A DNA stretch of 64,000 bases from Leucobacter coleopterorum (GTDB lineage Bacteria; Actinomycetota; Actinomycetes; Actinomycetales; Microbacteriaceae): NCBI RefSeq assembly GCF_011382985.1, contig NZ_CP049933.1, positions 1,736,001-1,800,000 of the forward strand, read 5' to 3'. Below, piece by piece: positions 7,214-17,151 of the stretch (position 1 is its first letter; each line of letters opens with the position of its first letter). A model generated the notes under the pieces. The model saw only the letters and a program-made list of their open reading frames with translations. It did no database searches and was not told the origin of the DNA. Position numbers and translations under genes: made by a program.

Positions 7214-7963
7214 TCAACGAGAAGCGCCGCCGCGCAACTGCCGCATGGCATCGCGGGCCGCAGCCAACTCGGCCGCCTTTTTGCTGGTGCCACGACCAAG
7301 ACCCGTCACAACGTCCAACCCATGAGCGGCCTCCAGAGTCACCTTCGAAGTAAAGCGGCGCGCGTGGTCTGGTCCGGTACCACTCGTCTCATACGGCGGA
7401 TGCGGCAGACCACGAGCGGCTGCCGCCTCTTGCAGTGAGGTCTTGGGGTCGAGTGAAGCAGTAAACCGTTCAGGATCGGCCAGCAGTGGCGCAATCAGGG
7501 CACGCACGAATGCGGCGGCGGTATCGGGATCCGTCGACAGGTACACCGCACCAATAACGGCCTCAACCGTGTCGGCGAGAATCGAGTCCTTCTCGCGCCC
7601 GCCGGTGAGTTCTTCACCCTTACCAAGCCGCAAGAAGGCTCCCAGCCCCAGCCCATGCGCCACCTCAGCCAGTGCCACGGTCGACACGAGCGCAGCACGA
7701 CGCGTCGCCAGCTCACCCTCGGTCAACTCGGGGTAATCGCGGTACAGCTTGACCGTGACAGCCTGGCCGAGAATCGAGTCGCCCAAAAACTCAAGGCGCT
7801 CATTGTGAGGCGCGGCACCGTTTTCGTAAGCCCAAGACCGGTGGGTCAGGGCAAGCGAAAGCAACTCGGGATCAACCGAGACCCCGAAGGACGAAAGAAA
7901 ACCGTCGGGCCCGCCCTGAGTATCCAGTGACGTGCCCGACGGTTCAGTAGCGCGTTGCGCCAA
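7214..7963 (-). CDS. rnc: Ribonuclease III
   Basis: Cleaves double-stranded RNA in rRNA and mRNA maturation. The 249-residue protein has the catalytic signature NERLEFLGDSILGQA (about 54-68), the second acidic motif ADTVEAVIGAVYL (about 128-140), and a C-terminal dsRNA-binding domain from DPKTSLQEAA to GTSKKAAELAAARDAM. The start chosen is TTG at 7963, one base after the rpmF stop; the longer open frame would overlap almost all of rpmF. The rpmF-rnc-mutM order is standard in actinobacteria. Confidence 0.93.
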   Translation of the reverse strand: MAQRATEPSGTSLDTQGGPDGFLSSFGVSVDPELLSLALTHRSWAYENGAAPHNERLEFLGDSILGQAVTVKLYRDYPELTEGELATRRAALVSTVALAEVAHGLGLGAFLRLGKGEELTGGREKDSILADTVEAVIGAVYLSTDPDTAAAFVRALIAPLLADPERFTASLDPKTSLQEAAAARGLPHPPYETSGTGPDHARRFTSKVTLEAAHGLDVVTGLGRGTSKKAAELAAARDAMRQLRGGASR

Positions 7964-7964
7964 C

Positions 7965-8168
7965 TTACGCGTCAGCGACCTTGCGGCCCTTGTACTCGAG
8001 GAACAGGGGGGTGCCCTGCGAATCCTCGACCACACGAGCGCGGTGCGGGAGGCTGTAGACAGTCTTCCCGTTTTCTACGGTCTTAACCAGCTTAGGGGCC
8101 TCGGCGATCCATGCCGAACGGCGGTGACGGGTGTTCGAGCGCGACATCTTCCGCTTGGGAACAGCCAT
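7965..8168 (-). CDS. rpmF: 50S ribosomal protein L32
   Basis: The 67-residue basic protein begins [20 protein letters not shown], the hallmark of L32, and ends in an [11 protein letters not shown] tail. The zinc cysteines seen in some L32 paralogs are absent (C- form). It sits between the DUF177 gene and rnc in the conserved block. Start ATG 8168 follows GGAAAGAG. Confidence 0.95.
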   Translation of the reverse strand: MAVPKRKMSRSNTRHRRSAWIAEAPKLVKTVENGKTVYSLPHRARVVEDSQGTPLFLEYKGRKVADA

Positions 8169-8181
8169 GATGTTCTCTTTC

Positions 8182-8751
8182 CTAGTTGCGTGTCGACTCG
8201 GGCGCTACACCCGAATCAGGTTCATCTTCAGCTTCAAAGCCTGCCAGCGCTGCCCACCGCGGATCAATCTCCACACTGGGCACCACTACAGCCTCGGCCT
8301 CGCGCAGCTCACCGGACTCGGGATCGAGCCCCGGGCAGTCCGGGCGACACACAGGCTGGAACGGCAGTGCAAGCACTACCGCGTCTCGGAGCGGGGGTTC
8401 AAGATCCACGTGATCACCGTGAACCCCATACTCTTCGGCCTCCGTAGGAGTATACGCGAAAAGCTCCTGAAACTCGACTTGAAACGGCGTGGTGAAATTA
8501 TTCAGGCAGCGACCGCACTCAGCGGCCATAGTAGTCCGCACTTTCGTCGACGCCAGGATGCCCTCGTGCACCGACTCGAGACGCACATCGAGCGTCATCT
8601 CCGCGCCCTCGGAAATCTCAGCGAGCGCCTCCCCCAGCTTCTCTGGGACGGCGAAGGTGCGGGATCGCTCGCGCATCTCACCGGGGCGATTCTGAATGTC
8701 CCGGATGCTCTCTTCATACACGCGCGCTAAAGCGCTCTTGCCCTCGGCCAT
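8182..8751 (-). CDS. YceD / DUF177 family protein
   Basis: The 189-residue protein is of the YceD family, which nearly always precedes rpmF and is linked to 23S rRNA accumulation. The family's cysteine pairs are present in ECGRCLNNF (about residue 93) and [11 protein letters not shown] (about 143). The start at 8751 overlaps the coaD stop (TAATG), and the large upstream extension of the frame would run through coaD. A ribosome-assembly role is known for the family; nothing here adds to it. Confidence 0.88.
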   Translation of the reverse strand: MAEGKSALARVYEESIRDIQNRPGEMRERSRTFAVPEKLGEALAEISEGAEMTLDVRLESVHEGILASTKVRTTMAAECGRCLNNFTTPFQVEFQELFAYTPTEAEEYGVHGDHVDLEPPLRDAVVLALPFQPVCRPDCPGLDPESGELREAEAVVVPSVEIDPRWAALAGFEAEDEPDSGVAPESTRN

Positions 8752-9245
8752 TATGCGGGCCTCACCTTCGCGAGAAAACGCGCCACGGGCGCAGGAACGT
8801 ATGGGCTCACATCGCCACCGAGCGCCGCAACCTGCCGCACGAGGGTGCTCGATACGTGGGCGTGCTCGGGATTCGGCAGCATGAACACCGTCTCTACATT
8901 TGCGAGACTTCGGTTCATCAGCACCATTGGGGTCTCGTAGGCGACGTCGATCTGGGATCGGATGCCCTTCACGAGCACGGAAGCACCCACCTCGGTGCAG
9001 TAATCCACAAGAAGTCCGACGGACCATGAAGCGACAATAATGTTGCTGGGCATATCGGGGTCTTCCGCGATCGACTTCTGAATCAGATTCAGGCGCTCTG
9101 AAATCGGCAGCATCGCGTCTTTACCGGGGTTGTGAACCACCAGCACGTGCACCTCGTCAAAGATGCTTGCCGCGCGACGAACCACGTCTAGGTGTCCAAG
9201 GGTGACCGGGTCAAATGAACCGGGCACTACCGCTATCTTGCTCAT
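8751..9245 (-). CDS. coaD: Phosphopantetheine adenylyltransferase
   Basis: Transfers AMP from ATP to 4'-phosphopantetheine, the fourth step of coenzyme A synthesis, in the cytoplasm. The 164-residue protein has the nucleotidyltransferase motif [15 protein letters not shown] near the N-terminus, [14 protein letters not shown] (about 107-120), and [20 protein letters not shown] toward the end. The length is typical (about 160). It is first in the block with DUF177, rpmF, rnc and mutM; in many actinobacteria rsmD and recG lie just upstream, as they do here with an ABC/two-component insertion between. Confidence 0.96.
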   Translation of the reverse strand: MSKIAVVPGSFDPVTLGHLDVVRRAASIFDEVHVLVVHNPGKDAMLPISERLNLIQKSIAEDPDMPSNIIVASWSVGLLVDYCTEVGASVLVKGIRSQIDVAYETPMVLMNRSLANVETVFMLPNPEHAHVSSTLVRQVAALGGDVSPYVPAPVARFLAKVRPA

Positions 9246-9296
9246 GCGTCCAGCCTATTGGGTGAAGGGTTCAGATCCCCGTCAATTCCCCCTGAG

Positions 9297-10019
9297 CTAC
9301 ATCCCATTTTGCTTGGCAAAAATGACGGCGTGCACACGATCTCGAAGTTGCAGCTTCGAAAGTACACGGCCCACATGAGTTTTGACCGTCGATTCAGAGA
9401 GAAAGAGAGTCCCGCCAATTTCGGCATTGTTCATTCCCTCCGCAATAAGGCGAAGCACTTCTTGCTCGCGCTCAGTTAGGACAGCGAATGCTTCGGAGGA
9501 GGGACCAGCGTGCTGCTCCCCCGCGGCCCCTGTAGTCGAGGCCGTGAACGTGTCTGCGGATCCTCCGTCTCGAATCTGCTCAAGCAGCCGCTTGGTAACA
9601 CTCGGCGCCATTGCGGCATCACCCGCAGCGACACGGCGGATCGCGTCTACGAGTTCGGTGGGCCGAGCATCCTTCAACAGAAAGCCACTGGCACCCGCTT
9701 GGATCGCTCCTGCGGCATACTCATCGAGGTCAAAAGTGGTCAGCACAATCACTCGCACGTCAGGGTGATGGGAAACGATCTGTTCGGTCGCTGCAATTCC
9801 ATTCATGCCGGGCATGCGAACGTCCATGAGTACGATGTCACACCCGGGTCCATTTTCATCTTCCACCCGCAAGCGCGTCAGCTCGTCAAGTGCATGCTGG
9901 CCGTCACTTGCTTCAGATACCACCGTGATGCCCGGTTCCGAAAGCAAAACCAGTCGAAAGCCAGTGCGGATCAGCTCCTGATCATCGACCAGCATGACTC
10001 TGATTTGGGGTTCACCCAT
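9297..10019 (-). CDS. NarL/LuxR-type response regulator
   Basis: The 240-residue regulator has a receiver domain (about residues 6-125) with acidic pair Asp12-Asp13 and phospho-acceptor Asp66 in DIVLMDVRMPG. A C-terminal LuxR helix-turn-helix follows (LTEREQEVLRLIAEGMNNAE ... LSESTVKTHVGRVLSKL, about 170-222). It lies 12 bases downstream of its cognate histidine kinase gene and in the same operon as an ABC exporter. Regulation of that exporter in response to cell-envelope or antibiotic stress is the usual role of such modules and is inferred here. Confidence 0.92.
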   Translation of the reverse strand: MGEPQIRVMLVDDQELIRTGFRLVLLSEPGITVVSEASDGQHALDELTRLRVEDENGPGCDIVLMDVRMPGMNGIAATEQIVSHHPDVRVIVLTTFDLDEYAAGAIQAGASGFLLKDARPTELVDAIRRVAAGDAAMAPSVTKRLLEQIRDGGSADTFTASTTGAAGEQHAGPSSEAFAVLTEREQEVLRLIAEGMNNAEIGGTLFLSESTVKTHVGRVLSKLQLRDRVHAVIFAKQNGM

Positions 10020-10031
10020 GAATTGGACTCC

Positions 10032-11354
10032 TCAATATTGTTCGTCAAAATTGATCTGACTCAGCGGGAAGGTAGCGCGAACGCACCATCCCGGTGCGTC
10101 CTGTAAGGGACCAGAATCAAAGCTGCCGCCGAAGACGCGGACACGTTCGGCGAGTCCGGCAAGACCCCTGCCTGAGCCAAGCCCTGTGACAGGCAAGGCA
10201 ATCCCGGGAGCCGGACCAGAGTCACGCACCTCCACAACGCTGCCCGCCGCATCACTGCGCATTGTGACTACGACGTTTGTTCCAACACCGGCATAACGCA
10301 GCACGTTGGTGAGTGCTTCTTGAATGATGCGGTACACGGCAAGTTCTTTGCCCTGGTCTCCGCCGATTTGGCCGTCAATCTCAAGGCCAACATTGAGACC
10401 AACATCTCGAAACCCCTGCACCAGGTCGGGTATCTCTGAGGCTCCGGGCTGCGGGGCAAACTCCGCCTGAGGTTCACCGGGTTCCTGCAGAGCACCCAAG
10501 AGTCTACGCATCTCGGCAAGGGCAGTTCGCCCAGTTTCTGCGCTGCGCTGCATTGCATCTGCGGCGGCCTCCGGAGCAACTTCCATGGTGCGCGACGCCC
10601 CCTCCGAAAGCGCGATCATCACGGAAACCGAATGAGCCACAATATCGTGCATCTCGCGGGCAATGCGGCTACGCTCCTCAGCGACGGCAAGCTGGGCAAG
10701 CTGGTCTCGTTCGCGCGCAAGCTGATGAGCCCTGTCGATAATCGCTTCGACGTAGCGGCGGCGGTTTCCAAGATTGATGCCGAGCATCAAGACTGCAAGA
10801 AGCCAGAGTGCATTCATGACGGCGAGAGAAATCTGCGCAGCGAAGTCCATCGGCGACGCGACCAAGACGCTCGGGGCACCTACCGCAAGATTCGGCAGCA
10901 CCACCGTCGCGAATATCGTCGATGCCAGAGCGATGCCGAACGCAAGCCAGCCTGCCGTGACATTGCGGTACACCGGAACTGCATACAGCAAGAAATACAG
11001 CGCGATCGAGGTCGCCACCATCTGCGCACCGTGATCGCCAAACTGAGCGAGTGAAATAACAATGAGCCCCGCTAGTGGAAACCTTCGCCGAAAGAACAAC
11101 GCCGCTCCAACGACTAGAACCCGCAGCACACTCAGGATGGCCACGGGACCAGCAAGATAACCGAACCCGTTCCCGTCGTAGTTCGACGCGGCATCGAGCA
11201 ACGTCATTACAGTAGCCCCAAAGAAGTACGTCACCACGATAGTGATGTCGACCACCTTGGGGTGCGCGGCAAACGCCCGCCGGATAACCCCCGGCGGGCG
11301 TGGCAAGTGCGCCTCTGCGGCGTCCTGCGGTGTTGCCATGGATTCAGTCACCAT
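10032..11354 (-). CDS. Sensor histidine kinase (HisKA_3 type)
   Basis: The 440-residue membrane kinase has about six transmembrane segments between residues 37 and 193 and a short coiled linker. The HisKA_3 domain holds the phospho-acceptor His236 in ERSRIAREMHDIVAHSVSVM, and a C-terminal HATPase has GLGSGRGLAGLAERV. There is almost no extracytoplasmic domain, so the signal is probably membrane-borne. The 5' end allows ATG 11354 or the in-frame ATG five codons later. It is in an operon with the upstream ABC permease/ATPase and the downstream response regulator. Confidence 0.9.
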   Translation of the reverse strand: MVTESMATPQDAAEAHLPRPPGVIRRAFAAHPKVVDITIVVTYFFGATVMTLLDAASNYDGNGFGYLAGPVAILSVLRVLVVGAALFFRRRFPLAGLIVISLAQFGDHGAQMVATSIALYFLLYAVPVYRNVTAGWLAFGIALASTIFATVVLPNLAVGAPSVLVASPMDFAAQISLAVMNALWLLAVLMLGINLGNRRRYVEAIIDRAHQLARERDQLAQLAVAEERSRIAREMHDIVAHSVSVMIALSEGASRTMEVAPEAAADAMQRSAETGRTALAEMRRLLGALQEPGEPQAEFAPQPGASEIPDLVQGFRDVGLNVGLEIDGQIGGDQGKELAVYRIIQEALTNVLRYAGVGTNVVVTMRSDAAGSVVEVRDSGPAPGIALPVTGLGSGRGLAGLAERVRVFGGSFDSGPLQDAPGWCVRATFPLSQINFDEQY

Positions 11355-11376
11355 GTCAGCCTAACTTCACACGGTG

Positions 11377-12263
11377 TTAGCGAGCATCTCGCCGCGCAAA
11401 GATCATCGCGGCGGGGATCAACGTGACCGCTGCCAAGATCACCATCGCAACGAGTGAACCCCAGTACCCGGGACCAGATCCTGCTTCAACGGCACCCTGT
11501 GCCAGGGTGTTGCCAAGCATAACGGGGAGGTAGTCGATTGCGGTCGTTACCCATTCCCAGCCGGTCATCGTCAGCATTTGGAACGCGACGGGCAGCACAA
11601 ATGCGACGCCAGTAACAAAAGCAATAGCACCCGCAGCAGAACGAAGAATGCCGGCGACACCCATTGCAAACAGAGTGAACAGCACAAGGTAGGCCACGGT
11701 TCCAAGTGCTCCCGAAATCACAACTGAAGATCCGAGCTGCACGAGAGCGTCTGGGGCAAACGCGACCCCAGCCAGCAACCCCGCTGCTACAACGATGAGC
11801 GCAGTGACGGTGGCAATAACCACGAGCACAATGCTCTTCGCGCCAGCGACTCGCATGCGCTTCGGAACCGCGGTGAGTGTAGAGAGAATCATGCCGCTGG
11901 AGTACTCACTCGACACGGCAAAAACACCGAGCACACCAAACACCAAAACGAGGAAAGAGGCTGCTGCCGTGGACACCATCAGGAGGTAGTGCTGTAGCGC
12001 TGCATCGCCACTCGCGCTCGTGACCTCGGTGTTTCCGGTCCACTGGGCTGCGATCAGTGTGCTGAGGCCCAGACCCGCAAGTATCGAAATGAGAATTGTC
12101 AGGCGGACTCCGCGAAGCGAAGTGAGTTTCAGTCGTTCTGAGCGAACGACTCCCCGAACGTGAGTTTGGGACGGGGTTCGCTCGAGCGGCGCGGCACGGC
12201 TGTTTGCGGAGTCTGTCCCGTCGTGGGCACCGTACTCGCGTCGATAACAATTGTTGAAGTCAT
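11377..12263 (-). CDS. ABC-2 type permease (one-base deletion in this sequence)
   Basis: Membrane subunit of the ABC exporter encoded by 12290-13201. The ATG at 12263 with AAAGGA upstream opens a hydrophilic head (MTSTIVIDAS..., Pro/Thr rich). That frame stops, while the family continuation VVRSERLKLTSLRGVRLTIL and six hydrophobic segments lie in the next frame, to 11377. Adding one base to the run at 12152-12155 (GGGG on the coding strand) joins TFG-GVVRSER in one frame of about 295 residues. The transported substrate is unknown; the partner two-component system suggests drug or peptide resistance. Confidence 0.82.
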
Positions 12264-12289
12264 GGTCTTGATCCTTTTTGATCCGAAAA

Positions 12290-13201
12290 TTAAGCGCTTG
12301 TGTATTCGAGGTGATCGCGCGTCAATGCAAGGTAAGCGTCTTCGAGACTTGCGGTGACCGGGCTGAGCTCGTGGAGTTCAATGCCGTTTCGGGCCGCTAT
12401 ACCCCCGACGGTGGCTGCCGCGAGACCAACGGTGACAAATCCACCATCACCGAGCGGTTCGAGCTGCACCTCGGGGTTGTTGTTGGCCAGCAGCAGGGCA
12501 GCGAACTTTGCCGCATCCGGGGTGCGCACCGTGATTCGTTCGCTGCGCCCGTTTGATACAAACTCGGCAATGGGAGCGTCTGCAACAACCTTTCCCTTGC
12601 CCAGCACAATCACGTGGTCGGCGGTCTGCGCCATTTCACTCATCAGGTGGCTCGAGAGGAGCACAGTGCGCCCCTCGGCAGCGAGTCCGCGCAGCAGGTG
12701 CCGCACCCAGAGCACACCATCAGGATCAAGCCCGTTCACTGGCTCATCGAGAATCAGCACACGGGGGTCACCGAGCAGGGCGGCGGCAATGCCGAGCCGC
12801 TGCCCCATGCCTAGTGAGAACCCACCGACTCGCTTACCAGCGACCTCGGTGAGGCCGGTCTGGCCCAGCACCTCATCGACTCGCTTGTCGGAGATGCCGT
12901 GTGTCGCCGCAAGCGAACGCAGGTGGCTGCGGGCGCTTCGACCCGGATGCACCCCCTTTGCGTCGAGCAGCGCGCCAACCTCACCCATGGGAGCGGCCAG
13001 GTCACGATAGGACTCGCCATGAACCGTCACCGTTCCCTCTGACGGTCGATCCAGGCCGAGCATCAGTCGCATGCTCGTGGACTTACCGGCACCGTTTGGT
13101 CCGAGAAACCCGGTGACTTTGCCTGGGGCGATAGAAAAACTGACATTGTCGACAGCACGTTTGCTGCCGTAGTGCTTGCTGAGACCGCGTGCCTCGATCA
13201 T
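12290..13201 (-). CDS. ABC transporter ATP-binding protein
   Basis: The 303-residue ATPase belongs to the drug-exporter (CcmA/BcrA-like) group. Walker A is GPNGAGKS at 34-41, the signature FSLGMGQR lies around 128-135, Walker B LILDEPVNGLD around 149-159, and the switch histidine is in SSHLMSEM. The C-terminal extension after residue 220 is typical of DrrA/BcrA proteins. It is the first gene of the operon ATPase-permease-kinase-regulator; GAAAGGGAGA upstream is a strong ribosome site. The exporter substrate cannot be told from sequence. Confidence 0.93.
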   Translation of the reverse strand: MIEARGLSKHYGSKRAVDNVSFSIAPGKVTGFLGPNGAGKSTSMRLMLGLDRPSEGTVTVHGESYRDLAAPMGEVGALLDAKGVHPGRSARSHLRSLAATHGISDKRVDEVLGQTGLTEVAGKRVGGFSLGMGQRLGIAAALLGDPRVLILDEPVNGLDPDGVLWVRHLLRGLAAEGRTVLLSSHLMSEMAQTADHVIVLGKGKVVADAPIAEFVSNGRSERITVRTPDAAKFAALLLANNNPEVQLEPLGDGGFVTVGLAAATVGGIAARNGIELHELSPVTASLEDAYLALTRDHLEYTSA

Positions 13202-13320
13202 GGTGTGTCTCCCTTTCGTAGTTCGCCGATTGGGGCGATGGTTCCACGCTAGGGGTCGGCAGGGGGTCGCCGCGTCAACCCGGAGTGCCGCGGAGGGGGT
13301 ACCTGGGTACCACGTTGCGG

Positions 13321-15522
13321 TTAAGACTTCGCCAGGTTGTCGAGCAGGCGAGCTTCCTGCTCGCGGGCGAGCATCTGGGCGAGGCCCGGAGCGTTGGTGA
13401 GCTCGGGATCTCGATCGAGCAGCGCAGCGGCGACCTCACGTGTGTGAGCAATAAGCTCACCGTGCTCAGCGACACGAAGCAGTCGCAGAGTTGAGCGGCC
13501 ACCAGACTGAGCCGTACCCAGGATGTCACCCTCGCGCCGCAGCGAGAGGTCGACCTCGGCGAGTACAAACCCGTCGGAGGTATCGGCCACGGCGTCGATG
13601 CGCTCGCGGGCGACGGTACCCTGAGCGGCCGTCGTCATGAGTAGGCACAGACCTGCGTGCGATCCACGGCCCACTCGTCCTCTGAGCTGATGCAGCTGCG
13701 AGATGCCAAAACGATCGGCGTCGCGCACAATCATGATCGTCGCGTTGGGCACGTTTACCCCAACCTCGATGACGGTGGTCGCGACGAGCACCTGGATCTT
13801 ACCGTCAGCAAAGTCGCGCATCACGCGGTCCTTGTCGGCGGAGGCCATGCTACCGGTGAGCGCTTCGATCGTTACCCCCGCAAACTCCGGCCGCGCACGC
13901 AGCTCTGCCACTGTGTCGGTGACGTTGGCAAGGGGCCGCTTGGGGCCGCTGCCCTCTTCATCAGAGCCCTCGAGTTCGATGTCCTCCTCAGACCCTGGCT
14001 CTTTTTCGCTTGCGGAAATCGCCGGACACACCACATAGATCTGCCTGCCAGCGGCCACGTCTTCGGCGGATCGTGCCCACACTCGCGCGGCACGGTTGGG
14101 CATCTCGAGCTCGGGAACGGTGAAGGTCTCAATGCCGAGACGCCCGGGCGGCAGCTCTCGAATCGTGCTCACTTCGAGGTCGCCAAACGCGGTCAGTGCG
14201 ACGGTGCGCGGAATCGGCGTGGCCGTCATGGCGAGCACGTGCGGCTGGGCTCCCTTTCGCCTGAGCGCTTCACGCTGCTCGACTCCAAAGCGGTGCTGTT
14301 CGTCGACGACGATCAGCCCGAGGTCGTAGAACGACACCCCCTCACTGAGAAGCGCGTGTGTGCCAACCGCGATCCCTGCGTTACCCGAGGCGAGCGAGAG
14401 CAGCGCGCGCTTACGCTCGGCAGCAGGCATGCGCCCGGTGAGCAGCACCGGGGCGATTTCGGCCGTCATATCGGGGCCAAGCGCCTCGATAATTGAGCGG
14501 AAGTGCTGCGCGGCGAGGACTTCGGTGGGGGCGAGCAGCGCACTCTGACCACCACTCTCGGCGACCTGCAGCATGGCGCGCAGTGCTACGAGAGTCTTGC
14601 CTGATCCCACCTCGCCCTGTAGCAGGCGATGCATGGGGTGCGGTGCAGCGAGTTCCGCCGCGATGATTTGCCCGGCAGTGGCCTGGTCCCCAGTCAGTTC
14701 AAAGGGCAGGGTGGCGTCAAAGCGTTCAAGCTGGCCACCGGCTTTGCCGAGCGGCCGCGGGGTGCTCGTTTGCTGCGCGGTGCGACGGCGGCGGTCCAGC
14801 AATGCCAGCTGCAACTCAAACGCCTCGCGAAAACGCAAACTATCGCGGGCCCGCTTCCAGTCATCGTCGGTCTGAGGGCGATGCACAAGCTCAAACGCCG
14901 GGCCGAGCGCAATCACTTCTTCGGCATGACGAATCTCGGCGGGCATCGGATCTTCTATCGGCCCGAGTGCATCGAGCGCGAGACCCACCGCACGCTGAAT
15001 GATCCAGCTGGTCAGCTGCGCCGTCGCCGGATAGATCGGTACCGGGGTCTCCGCCCAGGCAAGTGCGGCGGCCTTGTCAAGCTGTTCGCCGTCGGGCGCA
15101 TCGTCGCGGTTTTCAAATAGCTCGTAGTCGGGGTGCTGCAGCTGCAATTGGCTGCGATAGGCGCTCACCTTGCCCGCAAAGATGCCGCGCCGGCCCGCCC
15201 GCAGATCCTTCGCCCGCCAGCCCTGGTTAAAGAAGGTGAGCGTCAGCGATCCTGTGCCGTCGGTGATGCGCACCTCAAGAATGCTGCCGCGGCGGCGCTG
15301 CATCGTGCGTTCGCGCACGTCGAGCACCTGGGCGACCACAGTCACGTGCTCGCCGATTGGCAACCCCGTGAGGGGCGTCAATTCTCCGCGGCGTGAGTAA
15401 CGCCGCGGCACGTGCATCAGCAGATCGCGAATCGTCTCGGCACCAAAGGCCTTCGCGAGTGGTTTGGCTGTGCGCGCGCCGACCACACCTTCCAGGCGAG
15501 TGTCGAGGGTTGCCGTGCTCAT
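13321..15522 (-). CDS. recG: ATP-dependent DNA helicase RecG
   Basis: RecG reverses stalled replication forks and processes branched DNA. The 733-residue protein has an N-terminal wedge/OB domain (about 1-190), helicase motif I GEVGSGKT (about 306-313), motif II DEQH, motif III MTATPIPRT, and a C-terminal helicase lobe ending with the TRG-like region GQSGGRSTLRLLRV-type sequence. Length and order are normal. It is divergent from rsmD, with an inverted-repeat element in the 140-base gap. The short overlap-free spacing to the ABC operon downstream shows no clear terminator. Confidence 0.96.
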   Translation of the reverse strand: MSTATLDTRLEGVVGARTAKPLAKAFGAETIRDLLMHVPRRYSRRGELTPLTGLPIGEHVTVVAQVLDVRERTMQRRRGSILEVRITDGTGSLTLTFFNQGWRAKDLRAGRRGIFAGKVSAYRSQLQLQHPDYELFENRDDAPDGEQLDKAAALAWAETPVPIYPATAQLTSWIIQRAVGLALDALGPIEDPMPAEIRHAEEVIALGPAFELVHRPQTDDDWKRARDSLRFREAFELQLALLDRRRRTAQQTSTPRPLGKAGGQLERFDATLPFELTGDQATAGQIIAAELAAPHPMHRLLQGEVGSGKTLVALRAMLQVAESGGQSALLAPTEVLAAQHFRSIIEALGPDMTAEIAPVLLTGRMPAAERKRALLSLASGNAGIAVGTHALLSEGVSFYDLGLIVVDEQHRFGVEQREALRRKGAQPHVLAMTATPIPRTVALTAFGDLEVSTIRELPPGRLGIETFTVPELEMPNRAARVWARSAEDVAAGRQIYVVCPAISASEKEPGSEEDIELEGSDEEGSGPKRPLANVTDTVAELRARPEFAGVTIEALTGSMASADKDRVMRDFADGKIQVLVATTVIEVGVNVPNATIMIVRDADRFGISQLHQLRGRVGRGSHAGLCLLMTTAAQGTVARERIDAVADTSDGFVLAEVDLSLRREGDILGTAQSGGRSTLRLLRVAEHGELIAHTREVAAALLDRDPELTNAPGLAQMLAREQEARLLDNLAKS

Positions 15523-15559
15523 AAACCAAGGTTATCGGTGACCACCGACACGCTACAGC

Positions 15560-15630
15560 ATCGCACGAAAGCCCAGTTTTACATGATTCTCCGCGAGCAA
15601 AACCTGCAAAACTGAGCTTTCGAGCACGAT
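15560..15630. repeat. Intergenic inverted-repeat element, copy 1
   Basis: CGAAAGCCCAGTTTT (15566-15580) pairs with AAAACTGAGCTTTCG (15608-15622) with one mismatch. ATCG/CGAT at 15560/15627 extends the stem. The 27-base loop contains CATGATT, then ten bases, then AAAAC and TGCAAA. The same core occurs in the copy at 46848 and, more loosely, at 17002. It lies between the divergent recG and rsmD starts, so it is not a shared terminator. Confidence 0.6.
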
Positions 15631-15663
15631 CTGTGATCGACCCAGAGTTGGTAGGCTCTGCAA

Positions 15664-16253
15664 GTGACCAGAATCATCGCCGGGGCCGCCGGTTCACTGC
15701 GCTTAGAGGTGCCAAAGTCGGGCACCCGTCCTACAAGCGATCGTGTGCGCGAGGCAATCTTTTCAACGCTGGACTCTTGGGGATTCACCGACGGAACGCG
15801 CGTACTCGACCTCTATGCAGGGTCTGGCGCACTCGGACTCGAAGCACTCAGTCGCGGCGCCGCTGAGGTTGCGTTGGTAGAGAAACATCCGCAGGCATCG
15901 CAGATCGTGAGTCGCAACACAAAGAAGGTGCTTGCCGCAGTCGCTGGTTCAGGATCACGAGCGCCACGAGCCGAGGTGCTTCGACAGTCTGTGCAGGCGT
16001 TTTTAGAGGCGGCTTCGGCCGAGGTGCTCTGGGACGTCGCGTTGCTCGATCCCCCTACGATCTCGGCGAGGCAGAACTCGCGGCAAACCTCACGGCGCTG
16101 GCGCCGATCCTGACCCCGGATGCTGCTGTGCTCGTTGAACGCGACTCACGCTCCCCCGAACCCACCTGGCCCACGGGCCTCACCCTCGTACGCAAAAAGG
16201 CGTATGGCGACACGGTGCTGTGGTGGGCAGAGCGGTCCTCCCCTGAAACGTAG
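15664..16253 (+). CDS. rsmD: 16S rRNA (guanine966-N2)-methyltransferase RsmD (one-base deletion in this sequence)
   Basis: Methylates G966 of 16S rRNA. From the GTG at 15664 the product shows TRIIAGAAGSLRLEVPKSGT, the SAM-binding VLDLYAGSGALGLEALSRG (about 49-67) and VALLDPP at about residue 126. There the frame breaks. Adding one C to the C5 run 16051-16055 restores the catalytic DPPYDL motif and a normal C-terminus (ALAPILTPDAAVLVERDSRS ... DTVLWWAERS) ending at TAG 16253, 196 residues, the expected length. An RNA methyltransferase broken exactly in its active-site motif by a C run points to a base-call error. Confidence 0.88.
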
Positions 16254-16271
16254 AGTCCTTAGAGTGGGATC

Positions 16272-16966
16272 ATGAGCAAGGCCACCGCGTACGCCGAACA
16301 TCTCGCTCCGCTGAACGCCTCAGCGCGCACAGACTTTTTGAACACCCACTCTGGGCTTCCCGGGCCACGCGGCAATCTTGAGTTGCTCTGGGGGTTCGCT
16401 CGAGTTGCAGAGCACGACCATGTGCAGCAACTCATACCTGCACAGGACGAATACCTGCGAAGTGCGGCGGCACTGGGGCTCGGTCGTTTAGCGCTTGAGA
16501 CAAGCTCCAGCGACTACCTGGAGCAGCTCACCGCGCTTGCCGCTGACCACTCCTGGCGGGTGCGCGAAGCGGTAGCAATGGCGGCGCAGCTGATCGGCGA
16601 CAGCGACGGCGAGCAGTTTCGCGCGCTGGTGTCGAGATGGGCTGAGTCGCCTGATCCCCTCGTGCAGCGTGCAGCTGTGGCGGGGGTCTGCGAACCAAGG
16701 CTTCTCAAAGATCCCGCTAGCGCAAGACTCGCGGTCAGCTGTGCTCTAGAGTCACCTCGGCTTATGCGCAGCACAGCCGAGAAGAGCGACGTGACGACAC
16801 GCAGCGTGCACTCCGTAAGGGTCTCGGTTATTGCTGGAGCGTGGCTATCGCGGCGCTTCCCGCAGAGGGGTTCGCGCTCTTTGACAAACTCGACACAAGC
16901 GACCCGGATATCGCCTGGATCGTCAAACACAACCTCTCGAAGAAGCGACTGCTGGGGCTTCGCTAG
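16272..16966 (+). CDS. HEAT-repeat protein (one-base deletion in this sequence)
   Basis: About 231 residues of paired helices. LRSAAALGLGRLALE, WRVREAVAMAAQLIGD and DPLVQRAAVAGVCEP (residues about 60-155) are HEAT-type units. After CALES (about residue 162) the frame is lost. The continuation SAYAQHSREERRDDTQRALR ... KHNLSKKRLLGLR* reads in the next frame and fits the repeat pattern, so one base is missing near 16755. It starts 18 bases after rsmD, so co-transcription is likely. HEAT proteins scaffold protein contacts; no specific function can be assigned. Confidence 0.65.
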
Positions 16967-17001
16967 CCACAGGCCCCGCCACGGGATTCCGAGGCACTGG
17001 C

Positions 17002-17081
17002 GTACCCCTTAGCTGGCAATGTATCTCTTATTTTCACTCGGAAAATCCCTGTTTTGGGGTTCGCCACCAGCTAAGGGGTAC
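17002..17081. repeat. Intergenic inverted-repeat element, copy 2
   Basis: A perfect 15-base inverted repeat, GTACCCCTTAGCTGG (17002-17016) and its complement (17067-17081), encloses 50 bases. Inside is a second small hairpin, ATTTTC/GAAAAT (17030-17046). On the minus strand its centre reads GATTTTCCGAGTGAAAAT, resembling the core of the other two copies. The outer GTACCCC/GGGGTAC ends recur in the copy at 46848. It lies between the convergent HEAT gene and gabD. Confidence 0.6.
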
Positions 17082-17101
17082 ACCGGCGGCTACGCAAGAC
17101 A

Positions 17102-17135
17102 AATGGGCTCGGGATCCGCAGATCCCGAGCCCATT
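17102..17135 (-). terminator. Hairpin terminator after gabD
   Basis: A perfect 15-base stem (AATGGGCTCGGGATC and complement) with a 4-base loop sits 16 bases after the gabD stop. On the minus strand it is followed by TTTGTCTT, a modest U-rich tail. It is the strongest terminator-like hairpin in the window. Confidence 0.75.
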
Positions 17136-17151
17136 AATACAGCTACACAGA